The notes under the pieces are model-generated. The model was given only the letters and a program-made list of their open reading frames with translations. It ran no database searches and had not been told where the DNA came from. The translations under genes were made by a program, and so were the position numbers. Shown piece by piece: positions 62,523 to 64,000 of a DNA stretch of 64,000 nucleotides. The stretch lies in contig CP136063.1 of NCBI GenBank assembly GCA_032622095.1, positions 268,639,426 to 268,703,425 on the forward strand. Reading direction: 5' to 3'. Each line of letters starts with the position of its first letter. Position 1 is the first letter of the stretch. The stretch comes from Siphonodentalium dalli (lineage: Eukaryota; Mollusca; Scaphopoda; Gadilida; Siphonodentaliidae).

Positions 62523-64000
62523 GGGGCCGTTTTCTGTTTTATTGAAAATACTCAGAAACTAATTGGAGGAGGACCGTGAAATCTCTAGGGAATGTAGGCA
62601 TCTAAGGGATACTAAAAATGAAGGTATCGCGATGTCGCCAGAACGCTTCGCCACGGAATGAAATTAGAAAACAAATTATTTTTCATTATTATTATTATTA
62701 TACTTAACCATTTTTCGGCGCCTTAATCTCCGAAAGTATGAGGAGTGCAGAAGCAATATTTGGTATGTATGTTGGCGGTAATGAGATATAACTAATTGTC
62801 GTATAGCGAATATTGTCCGCGTTTACCCAGCTGAGTTATCTCCCTTTATATGAAAAAATGTCACTTTATTATCTCGGAAATTTTAAGGAGCAGAGTGTCC
62901 AAAATTAGACCGTGTACACACCTCGATATGCCCTACTGCCCACGGGCATCAAAACTTGTGTCCGCGCTTTCCCTGAGGAGTTACCGCCCATAAATAGGCA
63001 AACCTCTATTTGATTTACTATGCTGTACTCTCGTATCATTCCAGATAACCGCATTTGGATTTCTTAGTCGTGTTGACCGTTGTCAATTTAGTCTGAGAAA
63101 GAAAATTGGACAGGGTCGGACATATATTTTGACGCTGGGGTGGGGGCAAAATTTTCGAGAAAAAACAATTTGATTGACATTCATCTATTTAAGTATGTGG
63201 ATTCCCTGAACGAACACAAACCCATACCGGAAAGGATTTTTGAAATCCGAGAAGAAATACAAGAGTTACGGGCCCTCAAAATTTGCAATTTGGGCCCATG
63301 TGATTGAGGCCGCATCTCCTCCGAAGATGTCAAACTTTGGATGTCATCTGATACGCTAATGCGTGCGGGCTGAAGAGAGCACGCGGTGTGCCAAATTTTG
63401 CCAGTGTCGGTTCAGTGTTGTGGGTCAGGGGAGGGGCGATCCGGGGTACCAATTTTTTAGTCTTCTCCGAATCAGATGAAACTTGGAATATAACATCTAC
63501 ACCTCCAACCGATCTAGAAACTGAAAGAATTTCTAAAAATCCATTGAAAAATGACAGAGTTGTGTGCCTTCAAACTATGCAAATTTGGGCCCATGTGCTT
63601 GAGGCCACATCTCCTCCGAAGATGTCAAACTTTGGATGTCATCTGATATCCTATTGCATGTTGTCTGAAGAGTGCACGCGATGTGCCAAATTTTGCCAGT
63701 GTCGGTTCAGTGCTGTGGGTCAGGGGAGGGGTGGTTCGAGGTACCAAAATGTATTTCGGTTCAGAATCTTATGAAACTTGGTATATAACAACTACCATAT
63801 ACGTTCATCACAAAACTAAAAACAGATCGTAAATCCGTTAAAAAATGGCGGAGATTTGGTCTCTCAAAATTTGAATGTGGACCTGTATTCTTTTCAATAA
63901 CCAAAATGTTTTTCGTCTCCGAATCAGATAAAATTAAAAAAACATAATCTATGTAAGTAGCTGATCACAATACTGAAAACATTTTTAAAATCCATTGGAA
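62523..64000. repeat. Array E unit 3 (partial, cut by the window end)
   Basis: Nearly identical to unit 2 over the visible 1478 bp, with scattered single changes such as GTCAATTTAG for GTCAGTTTAG near 63085. Confidence 0.94.

Larger units (their letters stand above)
59780..64000. repeat. Array E: 1729-bp satellite related to B and D
   Basis: The landmark GGGGCCGTTTTCTG falls at 60794 and 62523 (1729 bp apart). Block order matches B and D, but with strong divergence outside the 71-bp core and the hairpin. The single-subunit layout is like the B short form. The array continues past the window. No coding gene is supported. Confidence 0.95.

Noticed and set aside
7817-64000. Ribosomal DNA or its intergenic spacer
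   Set aside because: No rRNA sequence was recognised anywhere in the window, and the units are too short to include 18S or 28S genes.

Overview
The window is eukaryotic tandem-repeat (satellite) DNA. I find no credible protein-coding gene in it. The longest reading frames recur once per repeat unit, carry no recognisable domain, and are broken in sister units or in the diverged repeat families. The organism cannot be fixed from this sequence alone. Short phrases such as GAGTTATCTCCCTTTA and GAGTTATGGCCCTTTTT resemble repeats I associate with mollusc genomes, so a mollusc is my tentative guess.

Layout: (1) 1-7716, array A, about 46-47 head-to-tail copies of a 165-bp satellite, part of it organised as a 13-monomer higher-order repeat of 2145 bp. 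(2) 7717-7816, 100 N, an assembly gap of probably unknown true size. (3) 7817-45834, array B, 21 full units plus one truncated unit of a 1730-bp repeat. Eighteen units are 1730 bp and three are 2024 bp because a 294-bp internal subunit is duplicated. The units are nearly identical. (4) 45835-48300, a non-array spacer with a 271/272-bp tandem duplication carrying two minus-strand tRNA-like sequences (A box, B box, T7 run), a G-quadruplex motif, homopolymer runs and other short repeats. (5) 48301-59779, array D, a diverged relative of B with a 2017-bp unit that normally has two 294-bp subunits, plus two 892/893-bp deletion units. (6) 59780-64000, array E, a third diverged relative with a 1729-bp unit and one subunit, running off the window.

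B, D and E are clearly homologous in the same order and orientation, so the locus looks like successive waves of amplification of one ancestral unit of about 1.7-2.0 kb. The most interesting signal is a 31-bp near-perfect inverted repeat (14-nt arms, one mismatch, GTA loop) found once per unit and conserved in all three families. If the unit is cut there, its two ends become 14-bp terminal inverted repeats. A lone inverted copy of one arm lies 27 bp before the left edge of array D. This fits a satellite built from a mobile element with short terminal inverted repeats. A second signal is a 71-bp core that differs at only one site between the families while its flanks differ strongly.
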